The notes under the pieces: model-generated
Seen by the model: only the letters and a program-made list of their open reading frames with translations
Database searches by the model: none
Told to the model about the DNA's origin: nothing
Translations under genes and position numbers: made by a program
Source: Shewanella electrodiphila
GTDB taxonomy: Bacteria; Pseudomonadota; Gammaproteobacteria; Enterobacterales; Shewanellaceae
Direction: 5' to 3'
Assembly (NCBI RefSeq): GCF_023283985.1
Contig: NZ_JAKIKU010000005.1
Location: 186,001 to 250,000 of the forward strand
DNA length: 64,000 nucleotides
Shown: in pieces, positions 25,845 through 34,968 of the stretch
How positions within the stretch are numbered: position 1 is the stretch's first letter
Layout of the letters: the number at the start of each line of letters is the position of its first letter

Positions 25845-26912
25845 TTATTTGTTTTTACTAAAGATGGCAATGAGCCTATCGGTATCTGATTCTTGGCTGA
25901 AACTAAAACGAATTCGATTTTTTAAGCGTACATCTTTATATGCTCTTGCGACTATCCCAGCCTGTTGCAGCGATTGGCTGACTGCATCTGTGTTAGTAAA
26001 TTCTGCTAACACAAAGTTGCCATTAGCGGGTAGTACTTTGGCACCGTAAGCTTCAAGCGCTTGGCTTAAGCGTTTACCTTGCTCAGCTAATAGACTCACT
26101 TGCTGACGCATTAATGCAACCCCCTGGGCTGATAACGCTTTTTCTGCCACTTCAGATACAGGTAGTGGCACAGGGTAAGGGGCGATGACGCACATGATTA
26201 AATCGATAATGTCAGTGTTTGCCATTAAAAATCCACAACGCGCACCTGCAAGTGCAAAGGCTTTAGATAGGGTTCTTAGCACCACAAGGTTTGGGTATTT
26301 CTCGATTAAATCCGCGACTGAATACTCAGCTGAAAATTCAATGTACGCTTCATCGATAACCACAATAGCATTAGGCATAGCGGCAATAGCCTGTTCAATG
26401 TCTTGTTTGCTAATGATGGTACCCGTAGGGTTATTCGGATTACAAATAAAGACAACTTTGGCACCCGCAGTTTGCTCTGCAAAACCATTAGGTAGTTGAT
26501 ATTCATCAGTTAACGATAAATTAATAACATCAACATTCACGGTTTTGGCACTGATGGCATACATACCATAAGTGGGCCCGAAACAGGCAATACTGTCTTT
26601 TGCTGGGGTGCAAAAAGCTCGAATAAGAAGTTCAATGCCTTCATCTGCGCCACGAGTTGAAACAATTGACTTTGCTGCCACGCCCGAATATTCACTGTAT
26701 GCTTTTATCAAACTTTCAGGCTGGCATTCAGGGTAACGATTAAGTTTATTGAGTTCACTATTATTAAAAGGTGATTCATTAGCATTAATCCATACATCAC
26801 CACGACCACCAATACGTCTTGCGCTTTCATAAGGCGTAAGATCAAGTAACTCAGGTCTAGCGAGCCTTTGTGCGAGTGTTAATTCGCTGTTTTGCTTTAT
26901 GGAATTAGCCAT
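25845..26912 (-). CDS. hisC: Histidinol-phosphate aminotransferase
   Basis: A 355-residue class I/II PLP aminotransferase. It shows NANESPFNN near the N-terminus, FICNPNNPTGT, VIDEAYIEFS, and the PLP-lysine segment LRTLSKAFALAGARCGF. It converts imidazole acetol phosphate to histidinol phosphate. It follows hisD by 38 bp. Confidence 0.96.
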   Translation of the reverse strand: MANSIKQNSELTLAQRLARPELLDLTPYESARRIGGRGDVWINANESPFNNSELNKLNRYPECQPESLIKAYSEYSGVAAKSIVSTRGADEGIELLIRAFCTPAKDSIACFGPTYGMYAISAKTVNVDVINLSLTDEYQLPNGFAEQTAGAKVVFICNPNNPTGTIISKQDIEQAIAAMPNAIVVIDEAYIEFSAEYSVADLIEKYPNLVVLRTLSKAFALAGARCGFLMANTDIIDLIMCVIAPYPVPLPVSEVAEKALSAQGVALMRQQVSLLAEQGKRLSQALEAYGAKVLPANGNFVLAEFTNTDAVSQSLQQAGIVARAYKDVRLKNRIRFSFSQESDTDRLIAIFSKNK

Positions 26913-26950
26913 TATCTTCTTCTTTATTTAACCAGTGGTGATGTATGCGT

Positions 26951-28255
26951 TTATAACGAAGCCAGTCTAATGGCTACGGCATTTTTATGTGCATCAAGTA
27001 ATTCGTTTTCAGCTAATACCATGACTGTTTCCCCTAAGCTTTGTAAGCCTTGTGGGGTGAGCTCTTGTACCGTAAAACGGCGCGAGAAATCAGCGAGCGA
27101 TAAACTTGAAACACTGCGGCTGTAGCCATATGTCGGTAATACATGGTTTGTGCCACTGGCATAATCACCAACAGACTCAGGTGTATATGCCCCTAAAAAC
27201 ACACTACCGGCAGCACGTATATTGGCTAAAATGGCTCTTGGGTTTTCAGTCTGAATAATTAAATGTTCAGGGCCGTATAGGTTTGAAACCATCGCAGCTT
27301 CAGTCATGTCTTTCACTAAAATAGTGCGGCTACAACTTAAGGCTTCTGCTGCAATATCTTGGCGAGAAAGTTCAGCAAGCTGTTTTTCTAGTTCAACATT
27401 GACCGCATCGGCGATATTGGCTGATTCAGTTACAAACATGACTTGCGAGTCTGGGCCGTGTTCTGCCTGAGACAATAAATCGGCTGCGATAAATGCAGGG
27501 TTTGATTTATTATCTGCAATGACGAGTACTTCTGATGGCCCTGCTGGCATATCAATGGCGACACTGCAGCGACCATCTTGCGATACTAATCGTTTAGCTT
27601 CGGTAACAAAGCGGTTTCCTGGTCCGAAAATTTTATCGACTGCAGGAACTGATTCAGTACCAAAAGCCAGCGCGGCAATCGCTTGAGCACCGCCCACTTG
27701 ATAGATCTCAGTAATACCACACACTTTAGCTGCGTAAACAATCGCATCATTGATGGGTGGTGGGCTTACTAGCACTCTTTGCTCACAACCTGCAATTCTT
27801 GCGGGTAGTGCTAGCATCATGACGGTAGAAATCAATGGAGCACTGCCACCAGGAATATATAAACCCACTTTTTCAATCGCTTCAGAGCGAAGTTCGCAGC
27901 GAATACCCGGCTGAGTTTCCACATCAATAGCTTTGAAAGCCTGTGCTTGGTGAAATGTCTCGATATTGCTAACCGCATTTGCAACTGCTTGTTTAACGTC
28001 ATCACTGACTCTTTCACAAGCTTGTTCAATCTCAAGTGCCGATAAACCCAAAGATGAAACATTAATACCATCAAAACGTTGGCTATACTGCTTAAGTGCT
28101 TCATCTCCATCTGCAACGACGGTATTGATGATGTCACGTACAGACTGTTCAACACTGTTGTCACCAATCAAAGGCGAGCGAAGTAACGCTTGCTGCTGTG
28201 CTTGTTGGCTTAATTGATCCCAATTAAGTATTTGCATTGATTGTTTGATTTGCAT
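26951..28255 (-). CDS. hisD: Histidinol dehydrogenase
   Basis: A 434-residue zinc enzyme, the same length as in E. coli. Visible signatures are [17 protein letters not shown], the [22 protein letters not shown] region, [11 protein letters not shown] with the following QAEHGPDSQ, and a late YGPEHL. It makes L-histidine from histidinol with two NAD. The ATG at 28255 has GGAG six bases upstream; the next Met (28237) has no such site. Confidence 0.96.
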   Translation of the reverse strand: MQIKQSMQILNWDQLSQQAQQQALLRSPLIGDNSVEQSVRDIINTVVADGDEALKQYSQRFDGINVSSLGLSALEIEQACERVSDDVKQAVANAVSNIETFHQAQAFKAIDVETQPGIRCELRSEAIEKVGLYIPGGSAPLISTVMMLALPARIAGCEQRVLVSPPPINDAIVYAAKVCGITEIYQVGGAQAIAALAFGTESVPAVDKIFGPGNRFVTEAKRLVSQDGRCSVAIDMPAGPSEVLVIADNKSNPAFIAADLLSQAEHGPDSQVMFVTESANIADAVNVELEKQLAELSRQDIAAEALSCSRTILVKDMTEAAMVSNLYGPEHLIIQTENPRAILANIRAAGSVFLGAYTPESVGDYASGTNHVLPTYGYSRSVSSLSLADFSRRFTVQELTPQGLQSLGETVMVLAENELLDAHKNAVAIRLASL

Positions 28256-28319
28256 TTACCGCTCCGCTACTGCTATTTCGTTAACGCTAGTATTTTTATC
28301 TGCTGATGAGTTATTAAAA

Positions 28320-29219
28320 CTAGCCAGCCATTTTTTCAATTGGCATCACTAGAATTGAGCTGGCACCGAGTGCCGTTAACTCTTCCATTGTGTCCCAGAA
28401 TAAATCTTCTGTGCTGACTGCGTGAATTGCGACGCGATCAGTATCGTCGTTAAGTGGTAAAACCGTTGGGTTTTCAGCACCTGGCAGTAGGGCTACAATT
28501 TGATCTAATGTTTCTCTAGGTGCGTGCAATAAGATGTACTTACTTTCGCGGGCACGAACTACGCCGTTCATGCGAGATAAGATTTTATCGATTAATGCTT
28601 GTTTACCGGGCTCTTGCTCTTCAGCTGACTGGATAATACAAGCCATTGATTGGTAGATAACGTCAGTTTCGTACAATCCATTGGCTTCAAGGGTTGCACC
28701 TGTTGAAACTAAATCGCAAATCCCATCAGACAGACCCGCACGCGGTGCGACTTCAACAGAGCCTTTTAACATACAGTCACTGTAGTTAATGCCTTTTTCC
28801 TGCATATAGCGGCGAAGCAGGTTAGGGTATGAAGTCGCAATGCGAAGTCCTTCAAGTGAGCTGGCATTTTCATAGCTAAACTCATTTGGTACGGCTAATG
28901 ATAAGCGACAAGCACCAAAGTCTAATTCACGCAGCTTTACACACTCAGCTGGCTTGCCTAAAGTTTGGCGTTCAATTTGTTCTTCTTCGAGAACATTCTC
29001 GCCAATAATACCTAAATCAACGACACCATCCATGACTAAACCTGGAATGTCATCATCACGTACACGTAGTAAATCGATTGGCATATTGTCAGCGTGAACG
29101 ATGAGTCGTTGCTCATTCACATTGAATTTAACGCCACAACTTTTCAGTAATTTTTGTGACTCTTTTGATAGTCGACCAGATTTTTGAATCGCAATACGCA
29201 GTCTGTTATTTTCGCTCAT
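28320..29219 (-). CDS. hisG: ATP phosphoribosyltransferase
   Basis: A 299-residue long-form HisG, identical in length to the E. coli enzyme. The catalytic part carries [29 protein letters not shown] and [14 protein letters not shown]; the C-terminal ~85 residues form the histidine-binding regulatory domain. It catalyses the first, feedback-inhibited step. The start at 29219 follows AGGGG seven bases upstream. It is first in the operon, behind the leader/attenuator. Confidence 0.96.
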   Translation of the reverse strand: MSENNRLRIAIQKSGRLSKESQKLLKSCGVKFNVNEQRLIVHADNMPIDLLRVRDDDIPGLVMDGVVDLGIIGENVLEEEQIERQTLGKPAECVKLRELDFGACRLSLAVPNEFSYENASSLEGLRIATSYPNLLRRYMQEKGINYSDCMLKGSVEVAPRAGLSDGICDLVSTGATLEANGLYETDVIYQSMACIIQSAEEQEPGKQALIDKILSRMNGVVRARESKYILLHAPRETLDQIVALLPGAENPTVLPLNDDTDRVAIHAVSTEDLFWDTMEELTALGASSILVMPIEKMAG

Positions 29220-29274
29220 GGTGTAACCCCTAATAAATTTAATATAAAACAATAATTTAAGCCTAAAAACTAAA

Positions 29275-29302
29275 AAACCCCTGAAATTTCTTTCAGGGGT
29301 TT
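29275..29302 (-). terminator. his attenuator terminator
   Basis: AAACCCCTGAAA and TTTCAGGGGTTT (29275-29286, 29291-29302) form a perfect 12-bp stem; on the minus strand a T-rich run follows, just before the hisG ribosome site. Upstream, CCGAAGG (29354-29360) and CCTCCGG (29337-29343) form a pause-type hairpin. CCTTCAGG near 29321-29328 can pair with the terminator's CCTGAAAG as an antiterminator. Confidence 0.88.
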
Positions 29303-29360
29303 GTGTATTTTTTTACAACCGCCTGAAGGAAATAGTCCTCCGGCAGTGAGCATCCGAAGG

Positions 29361-29408
29361 CTACCGCAAATGGTGATGATGATGGTTTGTATCGATTCGG
29401 ATGAACAT
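29361..29408 (-). CDS. hisL: his operon leader peptide
   Basis: A 15-codon open frame reading MFIRIDTNHHHHHLR, with five consecutive histidine codons, ends 58 bp before the attenuator stem. Its placement and content are those of the enterobacterial his leader, where ribosome stalling at His codons sets the choice between antiterminator and terminator. The E. coli peptide has seven His codons in a row; five here may set a different sensitivity. Confidence 0.9.
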   Translation of the reverse strand: MFIRIDTNHHHHHLR

Positions 29409-29451
29409 AATAAATTCTCTTTAAATTAGCTTGTGTAATTTCATTACAAAC

Positions 29452-29480
29452 AATCTAACCCCTTTTAAATTTGTTTGCAA
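29452..29480 (-). promoter_or_regulatory. Candidate his operon promoter
   Basis: On the minus strand TTGCAA (29475-29480) and TAGATT (29452-29457) are 17 bp apart. Initiation near 29445 would give a leader transcript starting about 37 bases before hisL. Both elements match consensus at four of six bases. From here to 29818 I see only A+T-rich sequence holding the divergent yoaA promoter region, with no gene. Confidence 0.35.
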
Positions 29481-29818
29481 TACAGAATAAAGACTTATTG
29501 TGATTTTTTTCAAAATAAAAAATATAACTTATATCAGTATGATTTTTAGACTTATTTTTGTTCTGTTTGTATATACAAGTAAGCGAAAAACTGCTGATAT
29601 AACGACAGCTTTGATTGTGAAAATTTTACAATGGAAATGAAAGTAAGAAAGTTAATTTCGAACTTAGTCTTACTCGTCAATTCAACTTAATATTTAATGT
29701 TACCTAGTATTTGAATTGTTAAGCGTGCTAATTACATAGATAATATGAAAGATAAAAGCCGTTAGTCTGATAACCCGATAAAAAGTGGTACCAATGAGTT
29801 CATCTTTAAGAGTTAATT

Positions 29819-31744
29819 GTGAGCAGTAGATTACAAAAAGAAGTCGAATTAGCTTTTTCATCTGAAGGCGCTTTAGCGAAAAGTATTCATCAATACCGAC
29901 CAAGACAGAGCCAGTTTGATATGGCAATGGCGGTGAGTGATGCCGTCGCTAATAAGCACAATCTCATTTTAGAAGCGGGTACAGGTGTTGGTAAAACTTA
30001 TGCTTATCTGATCCCTGCATTATTGAGTGGCAAACAAGTTATCATCAGTACCGGCAGTAAAAACCTTCAAGAGCAATTATTTTTTAAAGATTTACCCTTA
30101 TTGCTGAAAATGTTTTCTGTCGCGCCAAAAACTGCTTTATTAAAGGGTCGCAGTAACTATTTATGTCAGCTAAGGCTTGAGAAAAACCTGCAGAACATCA
30201 GCAAAATGTCTCCTCAAGTGGTAGATGAACTCATTAAGATCAACCAATGGGCCAGTATGACCAAAGATGGTGATATTGGAAACCTGACTGCCGTTGCTGA
30301 AAACTCTGCCACTATTGGCACGGTGACTAGCACTAAAGAAAGCTGTACTGGTAAAAAGTGCGCTTATTACGATGCTTGCTTTAGTCGTAAAGCAAAAATT
30401 AAAGCCCAGGATGCAAAAGTGGTGGTGGTCAATCATCATTTGTTTTTTGCTGATCGCTTATTAAAAGACACAGGCTTTGCTGAATTATTACCTGAAGCGG
30501 ACGTGGTGGTGTTCGATGAAGCGCATTTAGTGCCAGATATTTGCATTAATTATTTTGGCCAACAAATTGCCACGCGAGATATAGACCGTCTATTAAATCA
30601 GGTGATTGATGTTTATCGCACCGAACTGCGGGACACCATTCAATTAGAGCAATTAAGTCAGCGAAGCTTAGTGAAATTATCCCATTGGCAAAACGAGTTA
30701 CTGGAAGCTGAAGTGACCGATTGGCGCCAAGTCATATCGAACAAATCACTTGCGACTCAATCATGGGACTTATTAACCGAGCTGACGACAATTTTGAAGG
30801 TCACCACTGAGCATGTCGGGCGTAGCGAGACATTAGATTCAATCGTCACTCAACTTGCTACTTTGATAGGCAATTTGCAGAGCTATTTTGAATGCCATGA
30901 TCAAAACGCCGCGTACAGTGTTGAACCTAGTGGCCGCTTCACCATGTTGAGAGTTGCGCCAATTAATATTGCCAAACAATGTCAGCAGTTATTTGATAAA
31001 AACACCCAATGGATTTTTACCTCAGCGACATTGCAAGTAAATCGTCAGCTTAAACATTTTGCAGACGAATTAGGTTTAGGAAAAGCAAAACAAATTATTC
31101 TAGATAGCCCATTTGATTACCCAAATCAGGCGTTATTTTGTGTGCCAAGACATCTGGCTAAATCAGGCCAATCTGCGGCTAATGTCAATCAACTCGTTGA
31201 TGTTTGCACTCAAGCGATTAATGCAGCGCAAGGCCGTACCTTTATTTTATTTACCAGCCATCACATGCTACAACAAGTGGCAATAGCGCTGCAGCGTAAG
31301 GTCAATTATCCTTTATTAGTCCAAGGCCAAGCCAGTAAGCAAAGCTTATTGAATAAATTCCGTCAGCTCGGCAATGGGGTTTTACTGGGTACTAGCAGTT
31401 TTTGGGAAGGCATTGATGTTAGGGGGCGTTTATTAAGTTGCGTGATCATTGATAAACTGCCATTTGTATCACCTGACGATACCTTATACCGTGCAAGAGC
31501 CGCCAATGCAGAGCGCAGTAATAAAGATCCATTTCAGACTATTTCATTACCTCAAGCAGTGATCAGTTTGAAGCAAGGAGTAGGGCGTTTGATAAGGGAT
31601 GAAAAAGATCGCGGCGTATTAATTTTGTGTGATAACCGTATAGTGAACCGTCCATATGGTGAGGCTTTTATTAACTCTTTGCCGCCAATGAGCCGTACTC
31701 GAGATTTAGATACTGCGTTAAGCTTTTTAAAACGTATCCCATAA
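29819..31744 (+). CDS. yoaA: XPD-like DNA helicase YoaA
   Basis: A 641-residue superfamily 2 helicase (E. coli YoaA is 636). Walker A is EAGTGVGKT (G54-T60), the DEAH box is at D233-H236, and four Cys (C116, C176, C181, C187) can ligate the Fe-S cluster of the XPD/DinG family. Helicase motifs V and VI appear late (SSFWEGIDV and QGVGRLIRD). YoaA works with the HolC clamp-loader subunit in repair of stalled forks in E. coli. The start is GTG with AAGAG six bases upstream. It is divergent from the his operon. Confidence 0.92.
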   Translation: MSSRLQKEVELAFSSEGALAKSIHQYRPRQSQFDMAMAVSDAVANKHNLILEAGTGVGKTYAYLIPALLSGKQVIISTGSKNLQEQLFFKDLPLLLKMFSVAPKTALLKGRSNYLCQLRLEKNLQNISKMSPQVVDELIKINQWASMTKDGDIGNLTAVAENSATIGTVTSTKESCTGKKCAYYDACFSRKAKIKAQDAKVVVVNHHLFFADRLLKDTGFAELLPEADVVVFDEAHLVPDICINYFGQQIATRDIDRLLNQVIDVYRTELRDTIQLEQLSQRSLVKLSHWQNELLEAEVTDWRQVISNKSLATQSWDLLTELTTILKVTTEHVGRSETLDSIVTQLATLIGNLQSYFECHDQNAAYSVEPSGRFTMLRVAPINIAKQCQQLFDKNTQWIFTSATLQVNRQLKHFADELGLGKAKQIILDSPFDYPNQALFCVPRHLAKSGQSAANVNQLVDVCTQAINAAQGRTFILFTSHHMLQQVAIALQRKVNYPLLVQGQASKQSLLNKFRQLGNGVLLGTSSFWEGIDVRGRLLSCVIIDKLPFVSPDDTLYRARAANAERSNKDPFQTISLPQAVISLKQGVGRLIRDEKDRGVLILCDNRIVNRPYGEAFINSLPPMSRTRDLDTALSFLKRIP

Positions 31745-31777
31745 GTTATTATATCGTCCATTATTTAAAGATATATT

Positions 31778-32060
31778 CTAGGGCCTGTTGTTCTTTGCTG
31801 GTTAAGTTTAGTTCGAAATAAAAGCGTTGTAATCGAGGCGGATGAGTTGATGCCTAGTCATCTAAGCATCTTTTATTGACAAAGATGCATCCAACAAAGA
31901 GTAAAACGCTTTTAATCGAACCCCTTGGGCAGCGTTTGTTGGCCATTTTTACTACGTTATCGACTTTTTATGTAGAATAACTACACTACAAAGTCTCTGC
32001 CTTGTATAAATGGCCAACAACTCGCTGCAAAAACAACCATGAAAGATCAACAAGCCCTAG
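31778..32060. repeat. MITE-like palindromic element between yoaA and tsaB
   Basis: The 283-bp gap sequence is built of nested inverted repeats. The outer ends CTAGGGCCTGTTGTTCTTT (from 31778) and its counterpart at 32042-32060 match at 17 of 19 positions. Inside are arms at 31811-31830 with 31903-31921, a small hairpin GCATCTTT/AAAGATGC (31866-31888), arms at 31929-31951 with 32005-32028, and a hairpin at 31961-31995. No transposase frame is present. It ends 17 bp before the tsaB start, so it must affect tsaB expression if transcribed from upstream. Confidence 0.75.
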
Positions 32061-32076
32061 GGTTAACAAGGCTTAC

Positions 32077-32784
32077 ATGACTCAAATTGATTCAGATTTA
32101 ACAATACTTGCATTAGATACTTGTACAGAATCTTGTTCTGCGGCTTTAATTAAACAGCAGCAACGATTTAGCCGCTCAGCGAATGCACCAAGAGAGCATA
32201 GTCAGCGTTTATTGCCAATGGTTGATGAAGTATTAAAAGAAGCCGAGATCAAAATTGCAGATGTAAACATGATTGCATATGGCCGTGGACCTGGGAGCTT
32301 TACTGGGATCCGTATCTGCACAAGCATGACGCAAGGTTTAGCCCTAGGACATGATATTCCTGTTATTGGCATATCGACGTTAGCGACAATGGCACAAATG
32401 GCCATTGACTCAGCTGATGCAAAACAAGTTTTTGTCGCTATTGACGCTAGAATGAATGAAATCTACTGGGGTCAGTTTATTGCAGTCGACGGCATTGCAA
32501 CTTTGGTTGACGAAGAGTATGTGACCAACCCAGATAAAGTCACGCTTACGTTAGATCCTAAGCAACAAATTATGCTTTGCGGCACAGGCTTTGATGCTTA
32601 CCCAGATTTGTTAGCTGAAGTTGATTCAATCATCATGACAGATATTAAACTTCCTGATGCTGCAGCTATGCTTAAGTTAGCTAAGGTTGGTTTTGAGCAA
32701 GGTTTATCTACGACAGTTGATGATTTAGCACCAGTTTACCTTCGGGATACTGTGACTTGGAAAAAGCTTCCTGGCAGAGAATAA
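32077..32784 (+). CDS. tsaB: tRNA t6A37 biosynthesis protein TsaB
   Basis: A 235-residue ASKHA-fold protein (E. coli TsaB is 231). It opens with TILALDTCTESCSAALI, then the REHSQRLLPMVDEVL and GRGPGSFTGIRI motifs of the YeaZ family. TsaB scaffolds the TsaD/TsaE complex that makes threonylcarbamoyladenosine in tRNAs reading ANN codons. The ATG at 32077 is chosen by family length; the longer frame would run into the repeat element upstream. Confidence 0.93.
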   Translation: MTQIDSDLTILALDTCTESCSAALIKQQQRFSRSANAPREHSQRLLPMVDEVLKEAEIKIADVNMIAYGRGPGSFTGIRICTSMTQGLALGHDIPVIGISTLATMAQMAIDSADAKQVFVAIDARMNEIYWGQFIAVDGIATLVDEEYVTNPDKVTLTLDPKQQIMLCGTGFDAYPDLLAEVDSIIMTDIKLPDAAAMLKLAKVGFEQGLSTTVDDLAPVYLRDTVTWKKLPGRE

Positions 32785-32847
32785 CCTAGGTTATCATCAC
32801 ATTTTGAATCTGTGCACGTGAGTTAATTAACCAAAGGAGGACAATTT

Positions 32848-33282
32848 ATGCAACCAGCTATGCAATCATCAATGCAATCATCAATGTATTCGGCCGTTCA
32901 GCCATTGTCTTCCTATAACCCTTTCTCAATCAGTAATGGTTCGGCGCCTCAGGCTATTAAGCCAAACGCTTCAGCTCAAGTAGATGCTGTTAGTGATATA
33001 TCAGCCATTAAAGCGCAATCAAAAACCAACGCTGCAGTTAATAACGTTAATCAAAATGATGGCCAACTTGTTCCGGATAATGAGCAAGTGCTTTATTTTG
33101 ATGAGTCAGCGATAAAATCTGTTGTTGATGCCAAAGTACAATATGATCAACAAACATCAAGTCATGCTCATCAGCATCATTCTCAAGGCAGTGAAGGTGC
33201 AATAAAAGAATACTTGCTCAATCAGCACGCTGCTCAACGGGATCAAATTCAACAAATGGTGGGCATTGATTTATATGCATGA
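32848..33282 (+). CDS. Low-complexity protein coupled to the M50 protease, unknown
   Basis: A 144-residue protein I do not recognise. It begins with four 4-residue repeats (MQPA, MQSS, MQSS, MYSA) encoded by 12-bp tandem units that each start with ATG (32848-32895). It is Ser/Asn/Gln/Ala-rich, has a His-rich patch (SSHAHQHHSQG) near residue 105, and ends in a likely helix (AIKEYLLNQHAAQRDQIQQMVG). There is no signal peptide or membrane helix. AGGAGG stands upstream at a good distance. Its last 8 bases overlap the start of the M50-type protease, so the two are translationally coupled. Confidence 0.75.
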   Translation: MQPAMQSSMQSSMYSAVQPLSSYNPFSISNGSAPQAIKPNASAQVDAVSDISAIKAQSKTNAAVNNVNQNDGQLVPDNEQVLYFDESAIKSVVDAKVQYDQQTSSHAHQHHSQGSEGAIKEYLLNQHAAQRDQIQQMVGIDLYA

Positions 33283-33961
33283 ACCTAAGCCGAAAAGCTT
33301 ATCTGCTATTCCGTCCAAAGGGTTATTTTTTCTAGAACTTTTTGTGGCATTTCTTGTTACCAAATTGCCTTTTATTAGCATCCCATTTAAATGGTTTGAA
33401 AGTTACTTTCATGAAATTTCTCATGGAATAGCCGCTATTATTACCGGTGGTATGGTTAATCAAATCCAGTTATTTCCAAACGGTGCGGGCTTGTGTTTCA
33501 CCCAAGGTGGCTTTGCGCCATTAATCACCTTCAGTGGCTATTTTGGCGCTGCGCTTTGGGGATATCTTATATTTTTATTAGCCACATGGCGCGCCGGAAT
33601 CCGCTTTACTTTAGGTTTACTAGGCTTAACAGTCGTGGCATCTATTGTGTTTTGGGCGCGAGATATACTCACCATTGGTATTCTCATTTCTCTGGCAATG
33701 TTTTTATTACTGCCGCTGAAATTCGACCATAGTGCCTGGTTGAATAGTTTATTGCGTATGCTCGGTCTTATGATTGTGCTCAATGCCATGACAAGCCCTA
33801 CGGTATTATTTGGGCTATCTACTCAAGGTGATGCAGCTAAGCTTTCTCAGCTTACTTGGTTGCCTTCTTGGCTCTGGGTCATCATGTGGTTGGTGTTTAG
33901 TTGTTTTATGTTATGGATGTGCTGGCGAAGAGTTGACGACAAAAAGCCAGAAACAGTTTAG
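33275..33961 (+). CDS. M50-type (site-2-protease-like) membrane metallopeptidase
   Basis: A 228-residue polytopic membrane protein with about six hydrophobic segments. The zinc motif HEISH (H46-H50) sits in or next to the second helix, with GGMVNQIQLFPNGAG after it, as in M50B-like peptidases. A possible third ligand is the Asp in FWARDILTIG. Such proteases cut membrane-embedded substrates; none is named by context. The start at 33275 overlaps the upstream gene by 8 bp, and 71 bp separate it from the exported methyltransferase gene. Confidence 0.8.
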   Translation: MHEPKPKSLSAIPSKGLFFLELFVAFLVTKLPFISIPFKWFESYFHEISHGIAAIITGGMVNQIQLFPNGAGLCFTQGGFAPLITFSGYFGAALWGYLIFLLATWRAGIRFTLGLLGLTVVASIVFWARDILTIGILISLAMFLLLPLKFDHSAWLNSLLRMLGLMIVLNAMTSPTVLFGLSTQGDAAKLSQLTWLPSWLWVIMWLVFSCFMLWMCWRRVDDKKPETV

Positions 33962-34032
33962 AGTGATCAACTTAGCAACATTTGCCGTATCAGTTGCTGA
34001 TTTTAAAAGACAATTTCTTCAGGGAGAAGACA

Positions 34033-34902
34033 ATGAAACGTACGTTACTATTAACCACTGCGCTGGGATTAAGTACACTAGGTTTAGCCACAGTCAGTAG
34101 TAGTGTCATTGCACATGACCATGCAAGCAGCGAAAAAGTCCAAGCTGTCAAAATTAACCCACAACTTGCAGCAGCCGTTGCGAGTGAATTTCGTAGCGAA
34201 AAAAATGCTGCACGTGATGAACATCGTAATCCAGCTGAAACTCTCGCGTTTTTAGGTATTCAAGCAGATGATACCGTTATTGAACTATGGCCAGGCGGTG
34301 GTTGGTATACTGAAATTTTAGCGCCTTACTTAGCTGAAAAGGGCAAGTACATTGGTGGTATTTTTGAGACTAACCCGAAAGAAGATACTAAACGTACGCA
34401 GTACTATGCTAAATCGGGCAAAAAATTTGAAACTTGGATAAGTGACAATAAAGAAGCGGTAGGTAATGCTTCTACCGTGACTTTCCAGCCTCCTGCATCA
34501 GTTGATTTAGGTATCGATAATAGTGCTGATTATGTACTGACTTTCCGAAATCTTCATAATTGGGCTGGTCAAAAACAGCTAGAAAACGCGTTCACTGCAT
34601 CTTATAAAGTACTTAAAGATGGCGGAATATTTGGCGTTGTTGAACATCGCGCAAACCCAGGAATGTCGTTTGACAGTGGTTACATGGATCAAGCTGAAAT
34701 GATTGCATTAGCTGAAAAAGTGGGCTTCACTTTGGTTACTGCATCTGAAATCAATGCGAATCCAAAAGACACTAAGGACTATGCGAAAGGCGTATGGACA
34801 TTACCTCCACGTTTAGCCCTAGAAGATCAAGATAAGCAAAAGTATCTTGATATCGGCGAAAGCGATCGTATGACACTTAAATTTGTCAAAAAAGCTAAGT
34901 AA
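34033..34902 (+). CDS. Exported class I SAM-dependent methyltransferase (COG4798-type)
   Basis: A 289-residue protein with a signal peptide (about residues 1-26, ending SVIAHDH) and a methyltransferase-like fold. Motif I reads VIELWPGGGWYTEIL near residue 85; later segments include YVLTFRNLHNWAG and a GGIFGVVEHR strand. This family is widespread in proteobacteria and predicted to be periplasmic, which is odd because S-adenosylmethionine is cytoplasmic; its reaction is not established. The ATG at 34033 has GGGAG upstream. It may be co-transcribed with the M50 gene and the hydrolase after it. Confidence 0.82.
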   Translation: MKRTLLLTTALGLSTLGLATVSSSVIAHDHASSEKVQAVKINPQLAAAVASEFRSEKNAARDEHRNPAETLAFLGIQADDTVIELWPGGGWYTEILAPYLAEKGKYIGGIFETNPKEDTKRTQYYAKSGKKFETWISDNKEAVGNASTVTFQPPASVDLGIDNSADYVLTFRNLHNWAGQKQLENAFTASYKVLKDGGIFGVVEHRANPGMSFDSGYMDQAEMIALAEKVGFTLVTASEINANPKDTKDYAKGVWTLPPRLALEDQDKQKYLDIGESDRMTLKFVKKAK

Positions 34903-34968
34903 TCATTTAAGTTAAGTAATCGTTTAACTAAAATACGTATTTGTATTTAGCAAGATAAGAAGTCTGAA

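Noticed and set aside
26185..26499. 104-codon plus-strand frame inside hisC
   Set aside because: Antisense to the conserved PLP-binding region of hisC; its sequence follows hisC codon structure.
29700..29927. 75-codon minus-strand frame over the yoaA start
   Set aside because: Overlaps the yoaA N-terminus and its ribosome site; no ribosome site or recognisable domain of its own.
32782..32795. 14-bp palindrome ATAACCTAGGTTAT at the tsaB stop codon
   Set aside because: Short, A+T-rich, without T-run; likely chance.
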